A stretch of DNA of 64,000 bases. It comes from Virgibacillus necropolis (GTDB taxonomy: Bacteria; Bacillota; Bacilli; Bacillales; Amphibacillaceae). The notes beneath the pieces were generated by a model. It saw only the letters and a program-made list of their open reading frames with translations, was not told where the DNA came from and did not search any database. The stretch lies in contig NZ_CP022437.1 in NCBI RefSeq assembly GCF_002224365.1, positions 2,170,001 to 2,234,000 of the forward strand, given 5' to 3'. Positions 50,531-59,592 of the stretch are shown in pieces. Each line of letters starts with the position of its first letter. Position 1 is the stretch's first letter. Position numbers and translations under genes: made by a program.

Positions 50531-51412
50531 ATGAAACAATACATTGGCGATGGAATGTTGCTCATTACAGCGATTGTTTGGGGCAGTGGATTTGTTGTAA
50601 CCGCCATTGCACTAGAATATATAACTGCTTATCAAGTGATGGCGGGAAGATTTGCTTTAGCTACACTTATACTTACAATACTGCTTGGTTACAAATTCAA
50701 AAAATTTACAAAATCTGTCGTGTGAAAAGGAGCTATATTAGGCACTATTTTATATATTGCTTTTGCTTTACAAACGGTCGGTTTGCAATATACAACACCA
50801 TCTAAAGGTGCATTTTTAACAGCTATTAATGTCGTGATTGTGCCGATCATTGCTTATCTAATTTACAAACGTAGGATTGACCGATATGAAATAATCGGCT
50901 CAATACTCGCAATCGTAGGCATTGGCTTTTTATCATTGCAAGGTTCTATGACGATCAATATAGGTGATGCATTATCCCTTGCGTGTGGAGTAGCTTTTGC
51001 TTTTGACATTTTTTATACCAATCTATTTGTGCAAAAGGAAGATGCCATTTCACTAACGATTGTACAATTCATAACAGCATCTTTGATTAGCTTAGTCATG
51101 GTGTTCATTCAAGGGGATATACCGACAACAATTGAAAAAGAAGCCTTGTATTCGATTGTGTACTTAGCAGTCTTTTCGACAACGATTGCCTATCTTTTTC
51201 AAAATATGGCACATCAATATACAACAGCTACAAAGGCAGCTATTATTCTATCAACAGAATCATTTTTCGGCATGTTATTGTCAGTTTTGTTTCTACACGA
51301 AGTACTGACAGGTCGTATGGTTATGGGAGCTGTATTAATTATGGTCGCTATTTTAATTACTGAAGTAAAGCCAGCCTTCCATAAAAAAACACATTGCAAG
51401 GAACGCACGTGA
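50531..51412 (+). pseudogene. EamA/DMT-family transporter with one in-frame stop
   Basis: ATG with TAAGGAGGAGAAGAG upstream. The frame is a normal ten-helix EamA protein (WGSGFVVTAIALEYITAYQV; QTVGLQYTTPSKGAFLTAIN; STESFFGMLLSVLFLHEV) but has TGA at 50723-50725 in VV-stop-KGAILGT, where relatives usually have Trp or Arg. TGG to TGA is the simplest change. It follows the broken PucR gene by 90 bp. Both genes of the pair are inactive on paper. Internal restart after the stop would lack two helices. Confidence 0.85.
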
Positions 51413-51544
51413 ATGAAATAAGTTGTTTTAAGAAATTATTAAATTGAATTGGGCCTTTCAAAACTTTTTTAAATGAAATATTAAAAAGTATTATAAATAA
51501 CCTGAACCGTTTCTGCGGGATATTGTGAAAAATTGCACTTAAAC

Positions 51545-51600
51545 AAAAGGGCGCTTTAACGGAATAAGGATGTTCATTTATCGGGCCATATTGTTGGATA
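51545..51600 (+). repeat. intergenic repeat, A plus B
   Basis: AAAGGGCGCTTTAACGGAAT with AAGG, then TATCGGGCCATATTGTTGGA ending TAA. Located between the EamA pseudogene and a convergent PLP enzyme gene. Confidence 0.8.
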
Positions 51601-51720
51601 AATGCTCTAATGTGAAATGACGTAAATATGACCATATCCCAAAAGTCAGGGCATACTTCTTCAACTAACATTCAGAGGCGGAAGAAAGAATTATCCCCTC
51701 TGAATGGAGTTTCATTTTAC

Positions 51721-52848
51721 TTATTCCAGAGCCTGTAATAAATCTTCTTTGAGATCATCCACATGTTCGAGCCCAATCGATACACGTAATAGATTAGATG
51801 GAGCCATCGTTGTGCTTCCTTCAACTGAAGCGCGGTGCTCAATGAGACTGTGCGTTCCACCCAGACTTGTGGCACGGATAAACAATTGTACCTTCGCAGC
51901 AACAGCCATTGCCTCATCCCAACCGCCTTTTACCTGAAAGGACAACATACTGCCGAATGAACTCATTTGCCGTTCTGCAATATGATGTCCCGGATGTTCA
52001 GCAAGACCGGGATAATGAACGGCTTCGATATTCGGGTGATGTTTCAAAAAATCCGCAATTGCCGATGTATTTGAACAGTGTGTCGCCATACGCTGGGCAA
52101 GCGATTGAACGCCGCGCAGAGCAAGCCAACAGTCGAAAGGGGAAGGCACAGCACCTTTTGAATGCTGCCAAGCCCTCAAATTGGCCAACATAGGGCTATT
52201 GGATTTTGCGATAGCTGCGCCAATCATTAAGTCACTATGTCCCCCGATATATTTGGTCACAGCATGGAGTGAGAAATCAACTCCAAGGTTGAGTGGACGC
52301 TGCAGAACTGGGGTGGCCCACGTATTGTCAACAACGGTATAGGCACCGACTTCTTGCGCTATCTGTGCCACCGCTTCAATATCGGTAACTTTCAGAAGTG
52401 GATTAGAAGGTGTCTCAATCCAAACCAGACCAGTTGGTGCACTTTTTATCGCTTTCTTAACCTCATGAGGATCTGTCATGTCAACGATCACAATGTCAAA
52501 CTTTGATCCAATATCCGTTTTCGAAAGAAGGGAACGAATACCAAAATACATATCGTTTGGCATAATAACCCGACGTGGTTTATCCGAAGGAAGTGCCTCG
52601 ATTAATGAAGTGATCGCTGCCATCCCTGATGCGAAAGTAACGCAATCATGCCCCTCCTCGAGTGATGTGAGGCAGTCTTCTAGAGCATGGCGATTAGGAT
52701 TATTTTCACGGCTATATACGAATTCATTTGGATATGAGCCATCTGTAGCTCGTTCGAATGTCGTAGAGAGATAGATTGGCATGGTGACCGAGCTCGTTGA
52801 TTTGTCAACCTGCCGCCCGGAGTGAATGGCTTTTGTTTCAAAACGCAT
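51721..52848 (-). CDS. Cys/Met-metabolism PLP enzyme (cystathionine gamma-synthase/lyase type), 375 aa
   Basis: ATG 52846-52848 after AGCGAGGAATATGT. Fold-type I enzyme of the Cys/Met class: FVYSRENNPNRHALEDCLTS near 45, CVTFASGMAAITSLI near 70, ETPSNPLLKVTDIEAVAQIA near 145, and the PLP lysine in HAVTKYIGGHSDLMIG near 198. The class includes MetB, MetC, MccB and methionine gamma-lyase; the residues visible do not separate these. Its 5' end lies 113 bp behind the PaiB gene on the same strand, so the two may be co-transcribed. Confidence 0.88.
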   Translation of the reverse strand: MRFETKAIHSGRQVDKSTSSVTMPIYLSTTFERATDGSYPNEFVYSRENNPNRHALEDCLTSLEEGHDCVTFASGMAAITSLIEALPSDKPRRVIMPNDMYFGIRSLLSKTDIGSKFDIVIVDMTDPHEVKKAIKSAPTGLVWIETPSNPLLKVTDIEAVAQIAQEVGAYTVVDNTWATPVLQRPLNLGVDFSLHAVTKYIGGHSDLMIGAAIAKSNSPMLANLRAWQHSKGAVPSPFDCWLALRGVQSLAQRMATHCSNTSAIADFLKHHPNIEAVHYPGLAEHPGHHIAERQMSSFGSMLSFQVKGGWDEAMAVAAKVQLFIRATSLGGTHSLIEHRASVEGSTTMAPSNLLRVSIGLEHVDDLKEDLLQALE

Positions 52849-52961
52849 ACATATTCCTCGCTTTCAAAGATTATTGTTATGATGTGTTATCCATGAGCTT
52901 TGTTTGCTTCAACCTGAGATATTTTAATAGGTTTTGTTCATCAAAGAGTACATTTATACCT

Positions 52962-53576
52962 TCAAGCTTTCTTTCTAAGAATTGTTTTCATATGAGATGC
53001 AATTTCCCTCTCATCCTCACTTGTGGATTGTTCAAGTTGTGAAATAACAAGCTTTAATCGCTCAGCGGAATGATTTTGACTCAACTTTGCCTTTCCTTCG
53101 ATTTTATCGATCTTGATTTTGAATCCAACAATGCCTTTTGCCTGCCCTTCTAAAAAATGAGCATCCAATTGGTCCCATTGATATGAACTACTTGGATTTT
53201 CATATTTCACCACCATTTGATGAAGGGAATCCATCATTTCTTCCCCCTCTATAATCTCAACCTTTCCGTGTATATGAGCAGCTACATAATTCCATGTCGG
53301 AACAGCTTTATTTGTTTCATACCAGGAAGACGAGATATAACAATGCGGTCCCTGAAAAATGGCAAGTACCTCCTGATCCTCTATATCTTTCCACTGCTTA
53401 TTCGGTTTTGCAAAGTGACCGTACAAATATCTTTTTTCTTTATCTAAAATCAAAGGAAGGTGGGTCGCAAACGGATGACCCTGATGTTGGGAAAATAAAG
53501 TAGCGAAGCTGTTTTTCTCAATAATCTCATAAATCACTTCTTCATCTTTGATTTCAAAGTGCTTTGGAATATACAT
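52962..53576 (-). CDS. paiB: PaiB-like FMN-binding protein (negative transcriptional regulator family), 204 aa
   Basis: Start region GAGGAGTGATGATGATG with three possible ATGs; I use the last (53574-53576), which gives [14 protein letters not shown], the family start. Further blocks: [20 protein letters not shown] (flavin-binding split barrel), [34 protein letters not shown] and a C-terminal [14 protein letters not shown]. PaiB was named for repression of protease and sporulation genes in B. subtilis, though the fold suggests a flavin or heme oxidoreductase. It is divergent from a MocR gene. Confidence 0.88.
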   Translation of the reverse strand: MYIPKHFEIKDEEVIYEIIEKNSFATLFSQHQGHPFATHLPLILDKEKRYLYGHFAKPNKQWKDIEDQEVLAIFQGPHCYISSSWYETNKAVPTWNYVAAHIHGKVEIIEGEEMMDSLHQMVVKYENPSSSYQWDQLDAHFLEGQAKGIVGFKIKIDKIEGKAKLSQNHSAERLKLVISQLEQSTSEDEREIASHMKTILRKKA

Positions 53577-53704
53577 CATCATCACTCCTCATCTAATTTC
53601 GTGTTTGAAAATATTTTATCGCTCATATAAAATATATTATGATATAAACTGACATTTAAAAAGATACAATTTAAAATAAACAAGCATGTCAGGAGAATTT
53701 GTAT

Positions 53705-55084
53705 ATGAAAAATTATCTTTTTGCCTTAAACGAAAGCTCTCCCAAATACAAACAAATCTACGAGCAGTTTAAATCATTTATTGAACAAGGCAATGTGAAA
53801 GCTGATGAACAACTACCCTCCATTCGGCAACTTGCTGATTCTCTCCAAGTAAGCCGTAATACAACCCTAACAGCATATAATCAGCTTGTAGCAGAGGGTT
53901 ATATTCGCGGGGAAGGGAGAAAAGGTTATTTTGTCAATCCATTAGAGCCATCTTTATACCAGGAACCACCAAGTCCCCCTAACAAAAAGAGGGCGGGAAA
54001 GGAAGCGTCCGTTCGTGTCGATTTTCGGACAGATGCTGTAGATCAATCCCATTTCCCTTTAAAAATATGGAGGCGAATAGCGAATCAGGTCTTAACGTTA
54101 CCTGAGAGCTTTCGGTATGGGGAACCTTTTGGAGAGGTGAGTCTGCGCGAACAAATTGCCGCATACTTACTTCAATCACGTGGGGTAAGAACAGATACAG
54201 ATGCCATTTTCATCGGTAGCAGTACACAACAAATGCTTATCAATCTAGGCCATATACTACAAGAAGATTACTCAGGTATTATCGTAGAAGATCCAGGGTT
54301 CGATGGTGCCAGGGAAGCTTTTCAATTCCATCACTTTTTGCTTGAATATTTGCCGGTATATGCAACAGGTGCAGATCTTTCGCAACTTAAACAAATGGAT
54401 TCAAGCTTAATCTATGTAACACCTTCTCATCACAGTCCGTACGGTGTAAGCATGTCCATTCAACAACGACAAACGCTCATTGGGTGGGCAAACAAGGTAC
54501 AGGGATACATTATTGAAGACGATTATGATAGTGAGTTCCGCTATACGCAACAGCCGTTTCCAGCGCTCGCTTCTATTGATTCAACAAGAGTCATTTATCT
54601 GGGAAATTTCTCAAAGGCTTTTCTTCCGGGACTACGTTTAAGCTATATGGTGTTACCACAGCAGCTTTTAAACCGTTATAAAAATCAGTTCCTGAACTTT
54701 GAAAGCTCAACTTCACTTTTTAGCCAACTTACAATGGCTAAATTTATGGAAAATGGGGAATGGAATCGGCACATTAAGCGAATGCGTCTTGTTTATAAAC
54801 GAAAAATGAAATACCTCGTTTCATTATTAAAAAAACACTTTGGGCAAAATATATCCATCATTGGCGAACAGTCCGGTTTGTACGTTTTAATTAAGGTATA
54901 TCTAGGGCATTCAGAAGAATGGCTAATCGAGCGGGCTTTCCTTTATGGGGTTAAAGTGCGGCCAACTTCGATCTATTTCATAAAAAACCATCCGGATCGG
55001 CCAATGATTAAACTAGGGTTTAGTGGTCTTTCTTATGATGAAATCGAACTTGGTGTAAACCTTTTAAGAAAAGCATGGTTATAA
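53705..55084 (+). CDS. MocR-type regulator (PdxR-like), 459 aa
   Basis: ATG 53705 behind TCAGGAGAATTTGTAT. GntR helix-turn-helix at residues 20-75 (LPSIRQLADSLQVSRNTTLT). Aminotransferase-fold domain from 110 on, with GYIIEDDYDSEFRY and the PLP lysine in YLGNFSKAFLPGLRLSYMVL. PdxR-like proteins activate PLP-synthesis genes or control a divergent enzyme. The divergent neighbour, 128 bp away, encodes PaiB, a flavin-barrel protein that is fold-related to pyridoxamine-phosphate oxidase. Confidence 0.9.
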   Translation: MKNYLFALNESSPKYKQIYEQFKSFIEQGNVKADEQLPSIRQLADSLQVSRNTTLTAYNQLVAEGYIRGEGRKGYFVNPLEPSLYQEPPSPPNKKRAGKEASVRVDFRTDAVDQSHFPLKIWRRIANQVLTLPESFRYGEPFGEVSLREQIAAYLLQSRGVRTDTDAIFIGSSTQQMLINLGHILQEDYSGIIVEDPGFDGAREAFQFHHFLLEYLPVYATGADLSQLKQMDSSLIYVTPSHHSPYGVSMSIQQRQTLIGWANKVQGYIIEDDYDSEFRYTQQPFPALASIDSTRVIYLGNFSKAFLPGLRLSYMVLPQQLLNRYKNQFLNFESSTSLFSQLTMAKFMENGEWNRHIKRMRLVYKRKMKYLVSLLKKHFGQNISIIGEQSGLYVLIKVYLGHSEEWLIERAFLYGVKVRPTSIYFIKNHPDRPMIKLGFSGLSYDEIELGVNLLRKAWL

Positions 55085-55113
55085 AAAATCTTTTTAGAAG
55101 GACGTTCTTCGGC

Positions 55114-55167
55114 AATCGGGCGCATTGAATAAAAGTTGTGCCAGAATTGGGCCATATTCTGGAATAA
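55114..55167 (+). repeat. intergenic repeat, A plus B
   Basis: CAATCGGGCGCATTGAATAA, AAGTTGTGCCAGAATT, GGGCCATATTCTGGAATAA. The best match to both consensus modules in one copy. A degenerate promoter module (GGGATATTTATCTTATATGT) follows at 55184. Confidence 0.85.
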
Positions 55168-55183
55168 CACTTGATAAGGAAAT

Positions 55184-55781
55184 GGGATATTTATCTTATA
55201 TGTACTGTTTTGTTAATATAGATTTAGGTTGAGCATATTGGTGTTGTTCTATTGTTCAACACTTAAGGTTTAAATTTCTAAGTTGTTGACTAATGAATTC
55301 AAACAACTTATTTTTAGCCAAAATAAATGGTCATATATTTCTATAATTAGTTTTAGCTATATACTCATCTAACTCATATCCGTAGTGGCGAATTATAACT
55401 ATTAAAAACATCTGACAGAAATTTCGTAGAGCTAATGAATAAGCTTAGCAAGGGCTGTGTCGAAATGATTCCATCTTTTTGACGCAGCCCTTAACTGTTA
55501 TTGTCCAGAAAAAAACTCAACTCAAAAAAGAAACATGTAGTCAAGACGAAGAAAGCCTGGTATAATTGCACCCGGAGTAACCATCGAGGGGTTACTAACT
55601 CAAGTTTCGCGGCAGAAGTCGGGCATTAAAGCCTTGCAGTTTTATACGAACACGATTCTCACGGCGAATCCGTTTTTTGTCTTTGCAATCACGGAACCAT
55701 GGTATAGAACGTTTTTTTCGGTGCATACTTGAGTTAATAAATATCTTTATTAAAAAACTTAACTAAAAGGGGAATACTATC
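55184..55781 (+). other. 600-bp non-coding stretch upstream of the triple RidA gene
   Basis: No intact gene. It has a hairpin AAGGGCTG-N27-CAGCCCTT (55450-55492); a small stem AGTAACC / GGTTACT (55576-55596); and an imperfect inverted repeat TTACTAACTCAAGT (55592-55605) / ACTTGAGTTAATAA (55727-55740). Protein-like frames between the repeats are open on both strands (for example FFVFAITEPWYRTFF on plus), so it may be the end of a lost insertion sequence. The RidA promoter should lie in the last 100 bp. Confidence 0.5.
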
Positions 55782-57053
55782 ATGAGCGACTATAACGCAG
55801 TATCAGCAAAAAATACAGAAAATGCTCCAAACGGTAACGGTCTATATTCACAAACTGTAGCTTTCTCTCATTACAATTATCTTTCAGCTCAATTACCTAT
55901 CGAATCCAAAACTGGTAAATTGGTAGCTGGTGGTATAAAAGAGCAAGCTGAACAGTGCTTTAAAAATATTAAGGCAATTGTAGATAGCATCGATCATGTT
56001 ATGAGCGATATTGTTAGAATCACGGTATTCGTTAAAGATATCAAAGATGTTGACGCTGTAGACGAAGTTTATAAAACATTCTTCTCAACCTATGTTCCTT
56101 CACGGACAACAGTTGCAGTTGCAGCTTTGCCTATGGATGCTTTGGTGCAAATTGAAGCAATTGTTTCACACGGTGAAGGTACAATTCCAAACGCACCACA
56201 AGCAGGCGATCTCATAAAGCTTACAAATAACACGGCAAATGCACCATCAAGTCCTTTATCTACACAAACTGTGTCATTCTCTCATTACAATAATCTTTCA
56301 GCTCAATTACCTATCGATCCGAAAACTGGAAGATTGGTTGTTGGTGGTGTAAAAGAGCAGGCTGGACAATGCTTAAAAAATATCAAGGCAATTTTAGAGA
56401 GTATTGACATTCCTTTTGACGATATTGTTAAAATTAATATCTACCTTAAAAATCTCTCGGATATTGAAGCCGTAAACAAAGTTTATACAACATTTTTCCC
56501 AGACTCGGCTATCGCCAGAGCCGTAGCCTATGTCCCTGCACGGACAACAGTTGCAGCTTCAGCTTTACCTATGGATGCTTTGGTGCAAATTGAAGCAGTG
56601 GTGTCACACGGAGATGGTACACCTCCACAGGCTATTGAAGACAGGCACGGAATCGTCATAGAGGCAAACAACACTGAAAATGCACCAAAGAGTTCTCTAT
56701 CTACACAAACTGTAGCGTTTTCTCATTACAATCACCTTTCAGCTCAATTACCTTTAGACTCAAAAACTGGTGAAGTGGTAGCTGGTGGTATAAAAGAGCA
56801 GGCTGAACAGTGCTTAAAAAATATTAAGTCAATTGTAGAAAGTGTCGACCACGTTATGGACGATGTGGTTAAAGTGGAAATCTTCCTTAAAGATATTTCA
56901 GATAGTGATGCTGTAGACGAAGCTTACAAAACATTCTTCCCAGAGGGTGTTCCTGCACGAAGCACACTTGGCGTATCAGCTTTACCTAAAGATGCTTTAG
57001 TCCAAATCGATGCAGTTGTAGCAAACGCTGAAGGAACACCTCCAAAAGCATAA
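55782..57053 (+). CDS. three tandem RidA (YjgF/YER057c/UK114) domains in one protein, 423 aa
   Basis: ATG after AAAAGGGGAATACTATC. Three full RidA domains at about residues 10-134, 150-285 and 296-423, with the same words: YSQTVAFSHYN, LSAQLPI, GGIKEQAEQC and LVQIEAIVSHG, in each. RidA is normally a 125-residue protein that forms a trimer with active sites between subunits and hydrolyses reactive enamines and imines from PLP enzymes. The ligand-binding Arg is kept in all three (PSRTT, PARTT, PARST). The middle domain has an extra PDSAIARAVAY loop, and domain 3 has Asp for Glu in VQIDAVV. The chain may fold as a single-chain trimer (inference). Confidence 0.92.
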   Translation: MSDYNAVSAKNTENAPNGNGLYSQTVAFSHYNYLSAQLPIESKTGKLVAGGIKEQAEQCFKNIKAIVDSIDHVMSDIVRITVFVKDIKDVDAVDEVYKTFFSTYVPSRTTVAVAALPMDALVQIEAIVSHGEGTIPNAPQAGDLIKLTNNTANAPSSPLSTQTVSFSHYNNLSAQLPIDPKTGRLVVGGVKEQAGQCLKNIKAILESIDIPFDDIVKINIYLKNLSDIEAVNKVYTTFFPDSAIARAVAYVPARTTVAASALPMDALVQIEAVVSHGDGTPPQAIEDRHGIVIEANNTENAPKSSLSTQTVAFSHYNHLSAQLPLDSKTGEVVAGGIKEQAEQCLKNIKSIVESVDHVMDDVVKVEIFLKDISDSDAVDEAYKTFFPEGVPARSTLGVSALPKDALVQIDAVVANAEGTPPKA

Positions 57054-57393
57054 CATGCATTTGTTTGTAAATACAGGAACCATCAAAGTTACTTGTTAAT
57101 GCCGATTGTGAATGCGAAATCGCATATCCTATTCATAAAAAGGGGCGGTCTCAAATGAAAATTGGGACAACTTCCGTTTTTTAACAGCGTAGATGAAAAA
57201 GCATGGAGATTTTAGCCGATTATGGCAGAAATCTTGATGCTTTTTTAGTTTCCGAGCATAACAAAAAAACTGGGTTAGCTTGCGAATCTATGCGATTGAA
57301 CTTTTATAGAGGGTGACACCTAAATTATTAATTGTAATCATTCAAACCGTAGCATGAATGGGTGCAGCATAATTTCAATAGAGAATAATATTC
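57054..57393 (+). other. intergenic region without a supported gene
   Basis: The 340 bp after the RidA gene hold no convincing frame. A stretch near 57190-57310 (ATGAAAAAGCATGGAGATTT) is short-open and has no site. No clear terminator is visible directly behind RidA. Confidence 0.4.
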
Positions 57394-57463
57394 CACGATC
57401 GGGCTCGATTCTTTAATAAAGATCAGCGCTCATTTTCATTTAAAAGGCCATATTGGGGAATAA
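57394..57463 (+). repeat. intergenic repeat, A plus B
   Basis: CACGATCGGGCTCGATTCTT, TAATAAAGATCAGCGCTC, a spacer, then AAGGCCATATTGGGGAATAA. Same spacer as the copy at 3049. Ends 56 bp before the methyltransferase start. Confidence 0.8.
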
Positions 57464-57518
57464 ATCAGATCAAATAGGGAAGCTTGTAAAGAAATATCTT
57501 AAGCAAAAGGAGCAGAAT

Positions 57519-58115
57519 ATGGAAAATAATGTTTTTGAACAGATGGCAAAAAAATATGATACAGAAGAACGAATTGAATTAGCCAAAGTTATAGTTAAGG
57601 AAGTAAGACCAGAATTACGAGATAGTAAATCAAAATCTTTAATAGACTATGGGAGTGGTACTGGCCTAATTGGTTTAGAATTATCGGACCTGATGGATTC
57701 TGTTTTGTTGGTGGATTCATCAAAACAAATGTTGGATGTTGCAAAAGAAAAAATTTCTCGCAAAGGAATTAAAAATACCACAGTGACTTATGCAGATTTT
57801 ACCGAAGAAACAACTAAACTTAAGGCAGACATAGTTTTAATGTCACTAGTTCTTCTTCATATTCCGGATACTAAAAAAATTCTACAAGAATTATTTAATG
57901 TTTTAAACAATGGTGGAAAACTAATTATTATTGATTTTGACAAAAACGATAAAGTAAATCATCCAAAGGTTCATAATGGTTTTTCGCATGAAAGCCTTAA
58001 AAAAATATTATCCGAAGTTGGATTTAAATCCATCAAAATTAAGACATTCTATCGCGGAAATCGTATTTTTGTGAACCAAGATGCCTCAATGTTTATTGCC
58101 AGTAGTATAAAGTGA
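57519..58115 (+). CDS. class I SAM-dependent methyltransferase, 198 aa
   Basis: ATG 57519 behind CAAAAGGAGCAGAAT; the frame is open upstream into the repeat, but no site exists there. Motif I is LIDYGSGTGLIGLEL (near residue 41), motif II VLLVDSSKQMLDVAK, motif IV MSLVLLHIPDTKKI, and VLNNGGKLIIIDF is the next strand. The acceptor cannot be predicted; small-molecule and ubiquinone-like subfamilies share this layout. A single gene between repeat copies. Confidence 0.88.
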   Translation: MENNVFEQMAKKYDTEERIELAKVIVKEVRPELRDSKSKSLIDYGSGTGLIGLELSDLMDSVLLVDSSKQMLDVAKEKISRKGIKNTTVTYADFTEETTKLKADIVLMSLVLLHIPDTKKILQELFNVLNNGGKLIIIDFDKNDKVNHPKVHNGFSHESLKKILSEVGFKSIKIKTFYRGNRIFVNQDASMFIASSIK

Positions 58116-58127
58116 TTTCTTAAACAA

Positions 58128-58155
58128 CCGGGTGCTTATCTGGGAACATTGCCAT
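58128..58155 (+). repeat. degenerate intergenic repeat
   Basis: ACCGGGTGCTTATCTGGGAA then CATTGCCATTTAAA, a compressed A plus B behind the methyltransferase gene. Confidence 0.5.
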
Positions 58156-58356
58156 TTAAAAAAACTTTTTTGGATTAATCTGTACAAGAAGTAGGTGAAG
58201 TAGTTAATGCATGGTTTTTAACTAGGGAGATTGGAGAACAGGTATAGGCATAAAATTATAGATAAGGGTTGGTAAAGACCCTTTAGTTTATGTTTATGAA
58301 AACAAATATTGGGAAAGTTATCTTATATAAACAAAAATTAAAATGGAGGTTTTTTT

Positions 58357-58683
58357 ATGGCTCACGAACAGTATCAACAACTTATTCATACTTTGCATGA
58401 GTGCATGTCCCATTGTAATCACTGTTACGATGCATGTTTGAAAGAAGACGATATTAAAATGATGGCTGGGTGCATTCGATTGGATAGAGAATGTGCTGAT
58501 ATTTGTGCTTATTTGGAACAAGCAATCACTAGAGGAACACCATTTGTTGCTGAATTAGCAGCTGCATGTGCTACCATTTGCGAAGCATGCGGAAATGAAT
58601 GCAAAAAACATGACCATGATCACTGTCAAAAATGTGCAGAAGCTTGCTTTAATTGTGCGGAGGCCTGTAAGAGTATCGCTTAG
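58357..58683 (+). CDS. four-helix-bundle copper-binding protein (Csp/DUF326 type), 108 aa
   Basis: ATG behind AATGGAGGTTTTTTT. Twelve or more Cys are spaced along four helices: CMSHCNHCYDAC (residues 16-27), CIRLDRECADIC, CATICEACGNEC and CQKCAEACFNCAEAC. These line the core of the bundle and bind many Cu(I) ions in Csp proteins. No Tat or Sec signal is present, so it is the cytosolic Csp3-like type. It probably buffers copper. No other copper gene is near. Confidence 0.9.
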   Translation: MAHEQYQQLIHTLHECMSHCNHCYDACLKEDDIKMMAGCIRLDRECADICAYLEQAITRGTPFVAELAAACATICEACGNECKKHDHDHCQKCAEACFNCAEACKSIA

Positions 58684-58699
58684 TCTTTTTGATAGGATT

Positions 58700-58722
58700 G
58701 GGGCGGTTATTAATTGAATAAA
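58700..58722 (+). repeat. degenerate module A
   Basis: GGGGCGGTTATTAATTGAAT followed by AAA, 15 bp behind the copper-protein gene. Weak match. Confidence 0.45.
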
Positions 58723-58859
58723 TTCTACAATAAAGTACAGAGAAGATATGTTTTTTCTGTACTTTTTACGTTTTAATTAAAAAACTGTAAGAATGATAAT
58801 TTTTAGACTATATATCTGGTAGAATATAGGTGGTTATTTTTTTATTTTGGAGGAATTCA

Positions 58860-58883
58860 ATGTTAGATAGGAGAATTAGATGA
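58860..58883 (+). CDS. 7-codon leader ORF overlapping the DinB start
   Basis: ATG 58860 behind TTTGGAGGAATTCA encodes MLDRRIR, and its TGA overlaps the next ATG (ATGA). The stop lets ribosomes restart on the DinB gene, whose own site AGGAGAATTAG lies inside the leader. Probably translational coupling. Confidence 0.4.
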   Translation: MLDRRIR

Positions 58884-59416
58884 AACCAATAAAAGATAAG
58901 AAATTTATTGTTGATAACAAAACAGGCTACACTTCGGAAATAGGAAGATTGGTATCCATGATGGATTATACGCGGATGACTACGCTAGAAGCAGTTAACG
59001 GTTTAACAGCAGAGGAGCTTGATTACCGGATAGATGGCAAGGGAAATTCAATAGGTTGTCTATTGCATCACATTGCGTGTGTTGATGAAGTCTATCAGAT
59101 TATCACATTTGAGGAGCGGAATCCGACCGAGGAAGAACTACAAAAACTTGAAGTAGGGCTGAATCTTGGTGAAAAGGCTCATCAGGAAATATATGGTAAT
59201 GAATTAGACTTCTATAAAGAACGGTTAAACCAAGCCCGGGAACACACATTGGAACGATTCAAGAAAAAAGAAGACTGCTGGTTAGATGAAGTATCCCCCT
59301 TTGGTCCTAAACATTTAGCCAACAACTACTTCCGCTGGTTCCATGTATTTGAAGACGAACTGAATCACCGCGGGCAAATACGGCTAATTCGTCAGCATAT
59401 GGAAAAAACTTTATGA
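58880..59416 (+). CDS. DinB-superfamily protein (DUF664-like), 178 aa
   Basis: ATG with TAGGAGAATTAG upstream, overlapping a seven-codon leader. DinB fold: MMDYTRMTTLEAVNGLTAEE, then GNSIGCLLHHIACVDEVYQI with the first His, and the C-terminal FRWFHVFEDELNHRGQIRLI with the His pair. Such proteins bind a metal and include thiol-dependent transferases. Substrate unknown. Paralogue in fold of the gene at 13841, but of a different subfamily. Confidence 0.85.
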   Translation: MKPIKDKKFIVDNKTGYTSEIGRLVSMMDYTRMTTLEAVNGLTAEELDYRIDGKGNSIGCLLHHIACVDEVYQIITFEERNPTEEELQKLEVGLNLGEKAHQEIYGNELDFYKERLNQAREHTLERFKKKEDCWLDEVSPFGPKHLANNYFRWFHVFEDELNHRGQIRLIRQHMEKTL

Positions 59417-59592
59417 ACAGTTTGGATTCAGATATACCTACCCTAATTCACATGGTATGTGTAGAATGTATTAACTTGAGGAAGTAAAACAGTTGCTGTG
59501 GATTCCTAGAATAGCCAACAGTAGTTCAACTATTTGGATTTCTATTTATTTAGATGGTAATCTTAAAATATTATGGAAAGGAGTGATTAGCT

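Noticed and set aside
55550-55745. Protein-like frames on both strands between the inverted repeats
   Set aside because: Neither frame has a start codon with a site and I could not assign either to a transposase family.
43553-57463. The repeats as integron attC sites
   Set aside because: No integrase gene is visible and the repeats lack the GTTRRRY / RYYYAAC core pairs of attC; only the gene-cassette appearance is similar.
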